A DNA stretch of 62,529 nucleotides from Sedimenticola hydrogenitrophicus (GCF_025175675.1 NZ_JANIOA010000027.1:1-62529); one strand, 5' to 3'; shown: positions 17,415 through 26,047, counted from the first letter of the stretch. Numbers and translations: made by a program. The notes: generated by a model not told the origin, from the letters alone.

Positions 17415-18638
17415 CTACTCGGCCTCATCAAAGGCCTCGTCACCGGTGGGCTCCAGATGCGCGACGTCGTTCATCTGCTGGCGGAATTTGGACAGCTCGT
17501 AGTACATACGCCGGCGGGCGCGGCTCTGGTTGCCCAGCGGACGGTGTTCCGGGATGCAGTGCCAGGGGTTGATCTTCAGGCGCTTGGCGAATTCGAACTG
17601 GGCCGGTGAATCGAATTTCTGGCGTGGAATATGGATAGTGGCGGCGGCAATGAAGGGTGAGAGTTTTTCCGGCCAGCGCACCGCGGCGTTCTCGATCGGC
17701 ATGCGGTGCGGGTCGGTCTGCAGCTGGATCTGCAGGTCGAACTCCACATCCCTCTGGTTCAGGGTCTTCACCATGTTGTCACGCAAGTAGTTGAAGGAGG
17801 GCGAGCCGAACGGCAGTCCGGGAATTTCCCGTGGCACCTCGGTTTTCGGCACGAACGAGTACATCATGGCCTGGCCCTCGCCGAGCAGGTAGGGTACGCA
17901 GCTGTAGTAGCGGTGGCCGAGGGGGTTGTACTGGGTTTCATTCCACAGCGCCTGCATGAGGAAGTCCCGCAGGTGGGAGTCGAAGGGATTGATGAAGTAG
18001 TAGAGCGGCATGTCCACCAGGCTCCAGTACTGCAGCTTGGCGTTCTCGCGCACATCCGGGGTGACGAAGGTGGGGGTGCAGACCCCCATCATGTCCTGGG
18101 TAAAGCGCTCCTCCTCCATCAGTTTCTCACCCGGCACGTCCATGATTTTTACCGCCATGCTGGAGAAGCCCACATCGCGGATATCCGCCGGCACGTCCGG
18201 ACCAGGACCGGAGTAACGCACGTAGGCGGGGTAGCTGCGCTGGCTGGCGAAAATGCCGCGCCGCAGGTGTTCCGGCAGATCCGCGCGCACGGTTACCGTG
18301 GCGCGCACGATGCCATGGGTCTTGGTGTTGCCGCCGCGTTCGTAGCCGCCGGGTTTGAAGTGACCACGCATCTGGTCGGCCATGAGATCGATAATGTCAT
18401 CGAGCGCCTGCTCCTCCCAGTCGAAGATTTTCTCCTCGGCCAGTCCCAGGCCAAGGTTGGGGCGATTGCGGTTGATCAGGTACTGCAGCAGCCGCGCCAG
18501 CGGCTCCCTGGTCAGGTGGTTCAGCGTCGGCCGGAACCAGGGCTCCAGACGGCGTTCCAGGTGCATGCCGGCCACCATCACCCGGTGCAGGGCATCCAGC
18601 ACCGGATAGATCCGTTGGCGCAGTGCCTTGCTCATCAT
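17415..18638 (-). CDS. Catalase-like haem protein (cytoplasmic paralogue)
   Basis: The 407-aa protein belongs to the small catalase-like family (SrpA-like). The distal-His block is intact (NTKTHGIVRATVTV, His108), followed by RSYPAYVRYSG and RDVGFSSMAVKIMDVPG, the catalase core. YNPLGHRYYSCVPYLLGEG and the C-terminal HRPLGNQSRARRRMY are typical of this branch. No signal peptide is present. Catalase-like proteins act on H2O2 or on fatty-acid hydroperoxides (allene oxide synthase, hydroperoxide lyase). It is the last gene of the six-gene haem operon and overlaps the DyP gene by 4 bp (ATGA). A secreted paralogue lies upstream at 21947-22993. Confidence 0.85.
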   Translation of the reverse strand: MMSKALRQRIYPVLDALHRVMVAGMHLERRLEPWFRPTLNHLTREPLARLLQYLINRNRPNLGLGLAEEKIFDWEEQALDDIIDLMADQMRGHFKPGGYERGGNTKTHGIVRATVTVRADLPEHLRRGIFASQRSYPAYVRYSGPGPDVPADIRDVGFSSMAVKIMDVPGEKLMEEERFTQDMMGVCTPTFVTPDVRENAKLQYWSLVDMPLYYFINPFDSHLRDFLMQALWNETQYNPLGHRYYSCVPYLLGEGQAMMYSFVPKTEVPREIPGLPFGSPSFNYLRDNMVKTLNQRDVEFDLQIQLQTDPHRMPIENAAVRWPEKLSPFIAAATIHIPRQKFDSPAQFEFAKRLKINPWHCIPEHRPLGNQSRARRRMYYELSKFRQQMNDVAHLEPTGDEAFDEAE

Positions 18639-20167
18639 GCGCTGTCATCCTTGGCCGCGGCGCGGCCGGCCAGATAGCGCAGGGCGCGAATTCCCGGCAT
18701 GAAGAAATAGGCGCCACCCTGCACGGTGATGAAGGGTGGCAGACCCTGGGTGTCCCGGGACGGCCCCTGCGGGTCGGGCTGGCTGAAGTGGTCGGTCGGT
18801 TGGCCGTCGGCAAGCGATTGCCGGTTGCCCAGCAACGGGTCGGACTCGTTCGGGAGTCCGGCAAATTTGCAGCCCATGGTCCAGGCGTTCTGCACGAATT
18901 CAAACTGGCGCGAGATATTGGCCACCAGGCAGATAAAGTGCAGGCCCCGGGGCTCGTCGGATGCGTCGGTCTCCAATGCCTGTTCCGGCGTCAACGGCGC
19001 GCCATAGACCCGGCCGCGACGCAGCAGTCGATGAAAACGGGTGGATGCGATCAGGTCGTCGTCCGGGAAGCGGCGGCCGAAGCCGAAGATCCGTTTCAGG
19101 CGTGACAGCAGTCCGGTCACCCCCGGAGGAAAATCACCCGTGCGGGGATTGGAGCGGCGGATGTGGGCGCCGATCGGACACTGGTGGCCGTGCGGGTCCT
19201 CGGCAAAATCAAACTGGTTGAGGTCGGCCTGCCGACCGCTCTCCTCAATACCTTCGATGGCTTGCGTGGTGTGCGCGACCAGCGGCGTGCCGTCGCGTTG
19301 GCGTCCCACCATGCGGCTGGCCAGCCGCTCCCGCTGTTGCAGGTCGCCGTCGGCCTGGTGATCCACAAAGCGCCAGAACCCCGCCACGTCCTGATGCAGT
19401 TGGCGCATCACCAGGTAGCTGCCGTTGCGTCCCAGGTCGTGCAGCTCGGGTTGCTCTTCCGCGGTCGGTAACAACCGTGCCGCAGGGTCGGAAAGCGGAT
19501 CAACCAGCGGACGGCGGGTGTATTGGCCGTATTCATTGGGATAGCCCAGCAACAACTCGCCCAGGGAGAGCAGGTTGGAGTAGCGGTCGCGGCGGTGCAG
19601 GTCGGTAGTCTGGCGGCGCTCCCAGTCGATGGCCGGCTGGCTGATGCCATCCACAAAGCCGAACGGCTCGCGGTCGCCATGATCCGCGGTAGGCAACTCT
19701 GCCACGGTGCGGAAAGCCCGGTTAAAGAGATCTTCTTGCAGGGTCGCCTTCCGGGCCTCCAGTTGGCCGGTCCGGGCGTAGAGCATCAGCAGCAGATGCG
19801 GCACGCTGTCTGGGCCGCCCCCCCAATGCCAGTGCGACGGGTCGTTGTGGGCCACATCCCCAAGGCGCCGCGAGCGGCTCGGCTCGGCGGCCATGCCGGC
19901 GATAAACGCTTCCGAGAAACCATCCAGCATCGCCTCGTCGAGCCCCAGGGCACGCAGGCCATCTACGGTGAAGGCCACCTGCAGGGCCGTTTCCGGTGCC
20001 GGCGTGGTCCATTCGGCGCTACTCACCGGGGCGTTATTGAGCCAGTCACCCGCCGCTGCCGGATCGGCAATCTCCAGCAACAGGAACAGCGCCTCTTTCA
20101 GGCCGCCGTGGCCGAAGCGGGCCAGGGCCTGGATGTCGCTGTATTCCGCGCTGCCGGGGCCGCTCAT
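18635..20167 (-). CDS. DyP-type haem peroxidase
   Basis: This 510-aa protein has the DyP signatures. The GxxDG motif is GFVDG (170-174, catalytic Asp173). The proximal haem ligand lies in GAHIRRSNPR (His335). Conserved aromatic and Arg positions follow, and MGCKFAGLPNESDP is near residue 425. It is longer than compact bacterial DyPs and has no Tat or Sec signal, so it is probably cytoplasmic. It starts 13 bp after the upstream gene and overlaps the downstream catalase-like gene by 4 bp. DyPs oxidise bulky substrates with H2O2. In this operon a lipid peroxide or its product is a possible substrate, but that is inference. Confidence 0.9.
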   Translation of the reverse strand: MSGPGSAEYSDIQALARFGHGGLKEALFLLLEIADPAAAGDWLNNAPVSSAEWTTPAPETALQVAFTVDGLRALGLDEAMLDGFSEAFIAGMAAEPSRSRRLGDVAHNDPSHWHWGGGPDSVPHLLLMLYARTGQLEARKATLQEDLFNRAFRTVAELPTADHGDREPFGFVDGISQPAIDWERRQTTDLHRRDRYSNLLSLGELLLGYPNEYGQYTRRPLVDPLSDPAARLLPTAEEQPELHDLGRNGSYLVMRQLHQDVAGFWRFVDHQADGDLQQRERLASRMVGRQRDGTPLVAHTTQAIEGIEESGRQADLNQFDFAEDPHGHQCPIGAHIRRSNPRTGDFPPGVTGLLSRLKRIFGFGRRFPDDDLIASTRFHRLLRRGRVYGAPLTPEQALETDASDEPRGLHFICLVANISRQFEFVQNAWTMGCKFAGLPNESDPLLGNRQSLADGQPTDHFSQPDPQGPSRDTQGLPPFITVQGGAYFFMPGIRALRYLAGRAAAKDDSA

Positions 20168-20180
20168 GGTCGCGTTCCTG

Positions 20181-21479
20181 TCATGCCTGAATCTGTGCCA
20201 GCCATTGGCGTATCTCCGCGTCGCTGTCCTGACGTACCTGCACGCCTTTGCGTATGCGGCTGTTGCGGGCCAGATCGAAGGCCGTCAGGCCGGGGTAGGC
20301 CTTGTACCAGACCTGGGTCGGCAGTGCCCGGCGCTTTAGAAAGTATTTGAATTTCTGCTCCTGTTCGGCACCGTCCTTGATCAGCCAGCGCGTGGATGGG
20401 TAACCGGCGCCGTTGCTGAACACCAGGTTCAGTCCCCAGGCCACCTTGTTGATGAAGTCGTCCATATAGCTTTCCAGGCTACCGTCGTAATTGCTGGCGA
20501 ACAGCAGGCGGCGGTTATCGTCCAGCATTACCCAGCGGGCAAAGTGGATGGTCTGCACCCGGGTCAGGTAGCCACGGTTATAGACGTGCCGGGCGGAGTA
20601 ATCGAGCAGCCAGAGAAAGAAGCGTACCGCGTGGCGCCGGAATGCCTGTGGCTTGACCTCGCCGTAGGCGCTGAAGGGATTGGTGACATCCTGGTCCTCC
20701 AGCGCGGAGAGCTCCTGCAGGTGTTCCCGGGGCGGCCGCCCAACCAGCTCCGGATCACGGCTTTCCAGCGTGCGCAGCCGCAGGATCAGGTAGGGCGACA
20801 GCAGCAGGAACAGCGGCGACAGGAGCAACAGCAGCAGCGGCACCCCGTATTTGTGCAGGCGGTTTTTCAGCCACCACTCCACCGGTGTGGGTGCCGGGGG
20901 CGTAAGGGTCAGGTGCCCGGCCGCGGTTTCCCGTTCGACAAACGACAGCAACTGCTGGCGAATGGCGCGCGAATCGTCCCGGCCGATATCCTGCACAATC
21001 CGCCGCAGCTCCCCGGACAGGGCGCGGTGCAGCGCCTCTTCCTCATGGACCTGGGTCACGGTGCGGCCGATCCAGTTGATGTAGTTGGCCGCCGGTTTCA
21101 CATCGTGCCGCTGCATCCAGTTCACCAGGCTCTCCGGCTCCCCAATGAAGTCGGCGCAGTGGCCGAAGATATGTCGCAGCTGCGGACCGGCCAGCACCGC
21201 CATTTCCGCGATAAAGCTATCCGCCGGGCCGTCATAGTCGCCGAGAAACAGCAGTCGTGGCGGCGCATCAGGCAGGGTGGTCAGCTCATCCTCCAACAGC
21301 GCTTGCAGTATCAGAAACCGGGCCACGTGCAGGCGTCCGAAACGGGCAAACGGAAACAGCGGGTTGTCGGGATCGACCATGCCCGGTTCGCGGTTCATGC
21401 TCTCCAGCAGGGCGCGCAGCGGCCCCAGCTGCCCGTTGGCGATGTCGGCAATAATCATGAACGTGGATTGGGGCGTCAT
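20181..21479 (-). CDS. Unknown membrane protein with two similar halves (432 aa)
   Basis: I do not recognise this family. A strong hydrophobic stretch around residues 214-236 (GVPLLLLLLSPLFLLLSPYL) separates two globular parts that look alike. The first has LHVARFLIL, then RLLFLGDYDGPADSFIAEMA and HIFGHCADF. The second has IHFARWVMLD, then RRLLFASNYDGSLESYMDDF and LVFSNGAGY. Both read as strand-helix units of a dimeric alpha/beta-barrel type, a fold also used by DyP and chlorite-dismutase proteins. It sits 15 bp after the 151-aa gene and 13 bp before the DyP gene, so it is part of the haem operon. A membrane-bound partner or assembly factor is possible. Confidence 0.7.
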   Translation of the reverse strand: MTPQSTFMIIADIANGQLGPLRALLESMNREPGMVDPDNPLFPFARFGRLHVARFLILQALLEDELTTLPDAPPRLLFLGDYDGPADSFIAEMAVLAGPQLRHIFGHCADFIGEPESLVNWMQRHDVKPAANYINWIGRTVTQVHEEEALHRALSGELRRIVQDIGRDDSRAIRQQLLSFVERETAAGHLTLTPPAPTPVEWWLKNRLHKYGVPLLLLLLSPLFLLLSPYLILRLRTLESRDPELVGRPPREHLQELSALEDQDVTNPFSAYGEVKPQAFRRHAVRFFLWLLDYSARHVYNRGYLTRVQTIHFARWVMLDDNRRLLFASNYDGSLESYMDDFINKVAWGLNLVFSNGAGYPSTRWLIKDGAEQEQKFKYFLKRRALPTQVWYKAYPGLTAFDLARNSRIRKGVQVRQDSDAEIRQWLAQIQA

Positions 21480-21494
21480 GTCCGATCGTCCCGG

Positions 21495-21950
21495 CTATGG
21501 GGTGACATTTCGGGTCAGGGCGAAATCCAGCACCCGGGTCTTGCCCCACCAGACCTTGCCCAGATAGACCCCGGGCTCCACCTCGCGGATTTCGTCACGT
21601 ATCGCCTTGGCGAAAAACGAGGTCTTGGAATAGTCGATGACAATGGTCTCCTGGCCGTCCATCCAGCTGGCGTCGCGGTACACCTTGGCCACCACAAAGG
21701 TGAGGCTGAACGGGGTGATCTTGTTCACCAGGATGCCGTTCTGCCGGTCCGGCGGGAACAGGTCGAAGATCTTGCCCTGCCAGGCGAACAGGCGTGCGAT
21801 GGCCGCCAGGGTCTTGGAAAACAGCGAGCCGGTGACAATGGCGGTGCCGCGGGTATCGCCAGACGGGATGGTACCGGCGCCGGCGTTGCGATAGATCTCA
21901 TCCAGCTCGTCGCGGGATTTGTCCAGCCATTTTGCAACCAGTGGATTCAT
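21495..21950 (-). CDS. Unknown small protein in the haem-oxidase operon (151 aa)
   Basis: The family is not recognised. The 151-aa sequence has no signal peptide or membrane helix. Beta-rich blocks include GTAIVTGSLFSKTL, KIFDLFPPDRQNGILVNKI and VYLGKVWWGKTRVLDFAL. The alternating pattern would fit a small lipocalin- or barrel-like lipid-binding protein, which is speculation. Its ATG overlaps the stop of the upstream secreted catalase-like gene by 4 bp (ATGA), and the next gene starts 15 bp downstream. It is thus firmly within the operon and probably acts with the haem enzymes. Confidence 0.7.
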   Translation of the reverse strand: MNPLVAKWLDKSRDELDEIYRNAGAGTIPSGDTRGTAIVTGSLFSKTLAAIARLFAWQGKIFDLFPPDRQNGILVNKITPFSLTFVVAKVYRDASWMDGQETIVIDYSKTSFFAKAIRDEIREVEPGVYLGKVWWGKTRVLDFALTRNVTP

Positions 21951-22993
21951 GGTGCCTCCCGGTTTCTGAGTTGGGATGCCTCGATGTAGGTCTCTCTGCG
22001 CACCGCGTTCATGCGTCCCAGCGGTTGATGGGCAGGCAGGCTCTGCCAGGGGTTGAAACTGATCTTTTCACAGGCCGCCAGGGCCTCGGGGCTGTCGAAC
22101 GCCTGCGCGGGGATGGTGAGCGTGGCCACCGTGTGGAACGGCGCATCCTCCTCGTCCCAGATCACCGAGGCGTCCTCGATGGGCATCTCCACCGGCCGGG
22201 TACGCGGCTGGACCCCGAACTCCAGGCAGGCCGGGCCCTGGCTCAGGTGAGCCTGCATGGCGGCCCGCAGCTGATCCTTGCCGGAGGCCGCTTGCGATGG
22301 CTGCGGGTTGTCGCTGCAGGGGGTGACCGAATATTTGACCGCCGGGCCGTCGCTGCTGCCAAACCGGTAGGGCGTGGTGCTCCAGTAGCGGATGTTGAAG
22401 GGACTGTCGTGTACGGCCCGTGCCCGGAACAGAATCCACAGGGATTTCAGGTGCGGGTCGAACGGATTGATGAAGAAACGCAGCATGGCGTCGTCCTGGC
22501 GCGCCCGAATGAAGGCGAGGAAATCCTCCGGGGTGGCGACAAACAGCGCCGGATAGCTGTTGAGCAGAAAATCCTGGATGCCGGGCTCGCCCCACAGCGG
22601 CTCCCCGTCGACGTCGAACAGCTTGATGGACAGGCCACGGATATCCTTTTTCGAATCGTCCTGCTGGCTGGCGTTGGCGAAACGCAGCGTCGTCCGGTAA
22701 CTGGCCGGCCGGGCAAACAGTCCCTGCCTGAGCGCGGCATCGAGATCGCCGTGCACACGGAACGTGGCCTCTAAACAACCCAGGCTCTTGGCCTGGTTGA
22801 AGCGGGGAATGACGCCGTTGACCGCAGCGGCCCGGGTGATGGCCGCGATACGCTGGTTCATCTCCGCCACCAGTTGTTCGGTGCTGGGCGGTTCGGCGGC
22901 GCCCAGGCCGCCCGCCAACAGGAGCCCGGTTGCCAGCAGGGGCAACGGGTGTTTGCGGCGGTCTCTGCACTGGGTGGTCATTCCATTTACCAT
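21947..22993 (-). CDS. Secreted catalase-like protein lacking the distal His
   Basis: The 348-aa SrpA-like catalase-family protein has an N-terminal signal peptide (hydrophobic LPLLATGLLLAGGLGA, cleavage near residue 33). Core blocks are present: SYRTTLRFANASQ, KKDIRGLSIKLFDVDG, YWSTTPYRFG and HQPLGRMNAVRRETY. At the distal-His position it reads QAKSLGCLEATF, with Leu71 where the paralogue at 17415-18638 has His108. Without that His ordinary catalase activity is unlikely. It may isomerise or dehydrate organic hydroperoxides, or be non-enzymatic. It starts 6 bp after the peroxidase gene and is coupled to the next gene. Confidence 0.85.
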   Translation of the reverse strand: MVNGMTTQCRDRRKHPLPLLATGLLLAGGLGAAEPPSTEQLVAEMNQRIAAITRAAAVNGVIPRFNQAKSLGCLEATFRVHGDLDAALRQGLFARPASYRTTLRFANASQQDDSKKDIRGLSIKLFDVDGEPLWGEPGIQDFLLNSYPALFVATPEDFLAFIRARQDDAMLRFFINPFDPHLKSLWILFRARAVHDSPFNIRYWSTTPYRFGSSDGPAVKYSVTPCSDNPQPSQAASGKDQLRAAMQAHLSQGPACLEFGVQPRTRPVEMPIEDASVIWDEEDAPFHTVATLTIPAQAFDSPEALAACEKISFNPWQSLPAHQPLGRMNAVRRETYIEASQLRNREAP

Positions 22994-22999
22994 TTCAGG

Positions 23000-25915
23000 C
23001 TAGGGTTTGGGGGAGAAGGCCGGGTCGGCTTCAGCGCCCGGACGCGGTTTCCAGGAGATGTCGTAATAACTGCCCCGGTCCCGTGCCCAGGGATCAAAGG
23101 CGTTTTTCACCGGCAGCAGTTCCTCCCTGAGTTCGGGGATATTGCGGATCAGCAGGCGCTTGAAGGGCGAGACCGCCACCTGGTGACCGTTCACCGCGTC
23201 GGGTTCCAGGCATGCCTCGCTACCGTCCGCCCGGGTGCTGACCGGGAACGGGCACTCCTGCACGGGGCCGTTATCCATCACCCAGTCGTAACCCAGCCGT
23301 GAATAGAACTCGGGCCGGAAGCTGGAGGTGAAGAAGCGGTCGCTGAACAGACGCCGGGAAGCGTTGATGATGAAGATGTGAAACTGGGTCTCGGAGATGG
23401 CAAAGCCGTGCGGACGGGTGTACTCCGCCATCCAGCCGACGATGTTGTCCACGTCCTCGATATTGTCCACCCGGGTGCCGTCCGTCCGGCCATGGCAGTC
23501 GTTGATGAAACTGCCGTCGGGGTTGCGCTGGGCGGTAGAGATGATCTTCGACGCGTCGCACAGGTGGGTGCCGTAGATCTCCCGCAGGCGCCGCACGGTC
23601 TCCTGCTGGTGCTGACGCCAGGGATCGTTCTCATCCAGCCGCTGATCGACAAAATCATCAAAGCTGGTCAGGGTGCGCAGGCCGATCTGGCGGCGGAACT
23701 CGTTGAAGCGGGGCACCCCGCGCTCCCGGTCGCGCAGGATATCCAGGGCGATAATGTCGAGCTTTTTGCTCTCCGAGTCCAGGTGCGGCATGGGCAGGTT
23801 CTGCAGGAACAGCGGCGAGTTGCGCAACTGCAGCAGCCCGAGGCGCTGGCGGCCCATGCTCAGACCCCAGTTCTCCAGGCCGCGCCGGTGCATCTGTTCG
23901 GTGGCGCCCTGGCGCACGGTGGAGGCGACCGCGATCTTGTGGCTGATGTTGTCCGGAGCTTCGGTATTGCGGAATTCGATCAGGTCGGGGACCAGCGCAT
24001 GCAGGCGATACACCGAGGGAAACTCCTCGGGAAAGTTGAACGGTGAGCCGAAATGGTTGGTGCCGCCGTTGACATCCTGTTCCAGGTTGGTCAGATCCCA
24101 GCCGTCATGTTTCCACCACAGATGGCCCGCGGGCCGGCTGTTGCCAAGGCCGAAAATGCCGGCCCCGGAGGCGAACACCGAGTAGGCGCCGCCGGATTTC
24201 CTGGCATCCTCGGAAACTCCGAACCACTGTACCAGGCGCGACGAGACACGACTGAGAAAGTTTTCATCCCGGCCGGTGATGCGGCGCAGGATCTGCGATA
24301 CCCGGCTCTCCTCCTGATTGAACAGGCCGGACCAGTTCGCGTTCATGGCCTTGTTCAGGGGTTCGTTGTAGAGCAGCTGGGTGGTCCATTCAATGGTGTG
24401 AATCTTGGCGATCTCTGCGGAGATGACCAGCCGTGCCGCCTGATACAGCCGTTCATCGGTCACCTCTTTGTAGCTGATTACCCGCTCCGGCTGGTCCGGG
24501 TCGCGCAGCCCCGAGTCGGCGTCGGGGGTCTGTTGCTGCAGGGCACGGAAATTGTCGACGAATGTATTGTGCTCGCGGCTGAACAGGTTGTGATAGAAGC
24601 TGAGACCGATATTCCAGTTGTCCGGAAAGGCTGCCGCCTCCTGTCCGCGCCATTGCGGCTGCACCGGGCAATCCGCGCTGTAGGCCGGGCAGTCCGGCAG
24701 CAGGGGCAGGTAGTTGTCCCGCAGCAGCAGCTTCGCCGGGTCGTTCGGGTCGCGCGCCACACGCCGCAGTGAGACCGCGTCATGACCATAGATCTGTGAG
24801 GCGTCCCACCAGGCGGTGACCTGGTTGCTGGTGGTGCGGTAGGGCCGCTTTAGATAGCTCTGACCGTCATGGGTGAAGCTCTCCGGATCGGCGGTTTCGG
24901 CATACAGGGACGGCTGCAGCCGGTCCCCGGGCCGACAACCCAGGGCCTGGGCCTCGGCCGATTCACAGCCGGCGGATGCCAGCCGCTCCTCATTCAGCCC
25001 CTCCACGGCGTGCGAGAACCAGTCATGGGTCATGAACTGAATCCAGAACGCCGCCAGTACATTAAAAAACGGCGCCTTGAGATAGTCGCAATTCACCTCG
25101 GGCGAGGCCTCGGCATCCCCCAGGCCCTGGTTGCAGCCGTTGCCCGGGGTCTGCTCGCGGGTGAACAGCTTGCGGCTGAGCAGCTGTGGATCGGGTTTTA
25201 GCAGATCCAGGCGGCCGTCGTGCCGATTGCGCGTCAGCTCGGTCTTTTGCAGGCGCGGAAAGGTCTCCTCGAATCGGGCATTGCGGGCGAACGGTGTCCC
25301 GGTCGCGCCCATCAACGGGTTGGTCAGATCGTTGCAAATGCCGTTCAGGGTGCGATGGGTGATCAGCCCGCCTTTGCACAACTGCCTGCCGTCACCGCCG
25401 ACTGCCGCATAGTCCGGGTGGTCGGGGGGCAGGCGCATTTCATCCCACACGGTTGTTGACGCGCGCACCGGATCGGTGACAAAGCGCTGGTAGGTGCTGG
25501 GATCGAACAGGTTGAACTTGATCAGTTCGATGCGCTGGTACTCCAGGTCCATCAGCGCGCCGTCAACGCCACGTCCGTTCGGGTACAGATGCTCTCCCAG
25601 GCGGGTGATGGCCTGGTCACCCGGGTGCAGACTCTGCCCGTCGCCGGTGGCGTAATAGTTCTGCCAGTCCACCCAGGGGGTGTCGCGGTATTGCACCGCT
25701 TTGTCGCCGCCACGACAGCGGGCCGTATCGGCTTCCACCTTGCCCAGGAAGCGTCGGGTGGGGTCGTCGCCAATCTCCAGCAGACCGCTTTTGGCCATTC
25801 GCAGGCAGGCTTCGGTATCGCTTTCGGCCGATGCCGATGGGCTGAACAACAACAGGCCATAAAACAGTGGACCGGTCATGGCAATTGTTTTTCTGTACAA
25901 CTGACACTTCTTCAT
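23000..25915 (-). CDS. Secreted animal-type haem peroxidase, alpha-dioxygenase/cyclooxygenase-like
   Basis: The 971-aa protein begins with a Sec signal peptide (residues 1-31, ending SASA). The distal haem block is AFWIQFMTHDWFSH, with Gln293 and His297 spaced as in mammalian peroxidases. WWDASQIYG follows, then FSREHNTF with the catalytic Arg447. IAKIHTIEWTTQLL closely matches plant alpha-dioxygenases. The proximal block SVYRLHALVPD has His639 and, three residues before it, Tyr636. That is the Tyr-x-x-His arrangement of cyclooxygenases and fatty-acid alpha-dioxygenases, where the Tyr forms the catalytic radical. The protein is some 300 residues longer than plant alpha-dioxygenases. ATG 25915 has a GGGGGA ribosome site. 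It is the first gene of the six-gene operon. A lipid-oxygenating role is inferred; the substrate is unknown. Confidence 0.88.
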   Translation of the reverse strand: MKKCQLYRKTIAMTGPLFYGLLLFSPSASAESDTEACLRMAKSGLLEIGDDPTRRFLGKVEADTARCRGGDKAVQYRDTPWVDWQNYYATGDGQSLHPGDQAITRLGEHLYPNGRGVDGALMDLEYQRIELIKFNLFDPSTYQRFVTDPVRASTTVWDEMRLPPDHPDYAAVGGDGRQLCKGGLITHRTLNGICNDLTNPLMGATGTPFARNARFEETFPRLQKTELTRNRHDGRLDLLKPDPQLLSRKLFTREQTPGNGCNQGLGDAEASPEVNCDYLKAPFFNVLAAFWIQFMTHDWFSHAVEGLNEERLASAGCESAEAQALGCRPGDRLQPSLYAETADPESFTHDGQSYLKRPYRTTSNQVTAWWDASQIYGHDAVSLRRVARDPNDPAKLLLRDNYLPLLPDCPAYSADCPVQPQWRGQEAAAFPDNWNIGLSFYHNLFSREHNTFVDNFRALQQQTPDADSGLRDPDQPERVISYKEVTDERLYQAARLVISAEIAKIHTIEWTTQLLYNEPLNKAMNANWSGLFNQEESRVSQILRRITGRDENFLSRVSSRLVQWFGVSEDARKSGGAYSVFASGAGIFGLGNSRPAGHLWWKHDGWDLTNLEQDVNGGTNHFGSPFNFPEEFPSVYRLHALVPDLIEFRNTEAPDNISHKIAVASTVRQGATEQMHRRGLENWGLSMGRQRLGLLQLRNSPLFLQNLPMPHLDSESKKLDIIALDILRDRERGVPRFNEFRRQIGLRTLTSFDDFVDQRLDENDPWRQHQQETVRRLREIYGTHLCDASKIISTAQRNPDGSFINDCHGRTDGTRVDNIEDVDNIVGWMAEYTRPHGFAISETQFHIFIINASRRLFSDRFFTSSFRPEFYSRLGYDWVMDNGPVQECPFPVSTRADGSEACLEPDAVNGHQVAVSPFKRLLIRNIPELREELLPVKNAFDPWARDRGSYYDISWKPRPGAEADPAFSPKP

Positions 25916-26047
25916 GAGTCCCCCTAGGTTCCCTTAGGGATGGATACGATCCTGGTGCAGACTGGACCGGAGTCCACGGTGTCAATAATCAAGAAAGTGA
26001 CTAATATCATAGTATATCGTCACCAATATCATAGATCGGATGAATTG
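25871..26047. repeat. 177-bp direct repeat, copy A (promoter and start of the haem operon)
   Basis: This block recurs at 28111-28287 in the same orientation with 4 mismatches. It covers the first 15 codons of the haem peroxidase gene, its ribosome site and the upstream promoter region. Homology stops abruptly at both ends. The two copies bracket a two-gene TIR module. Confidence 0.95.
25963..26034 (-). promoter_or_regulatory. Putative promoter/operator of the haem-oxidase operon
   Basis: Two perfect direct repeats of AATATCATAG (26003-26012 and 26025-26034; CTATGATATT on the minus strand) are spaced 22 bp, about two helical turns. This is typical of tandem activator or repressor sites. Closer to the gene is a TTGACA-like -35 element and an inverted repeat TGGAC-CGGA-GTCCA (25963-25976). 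I see no good -10 at 17 bp, which would fit an activator-dependent promoter. The regulator is unknown. Confidence 0.45.
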
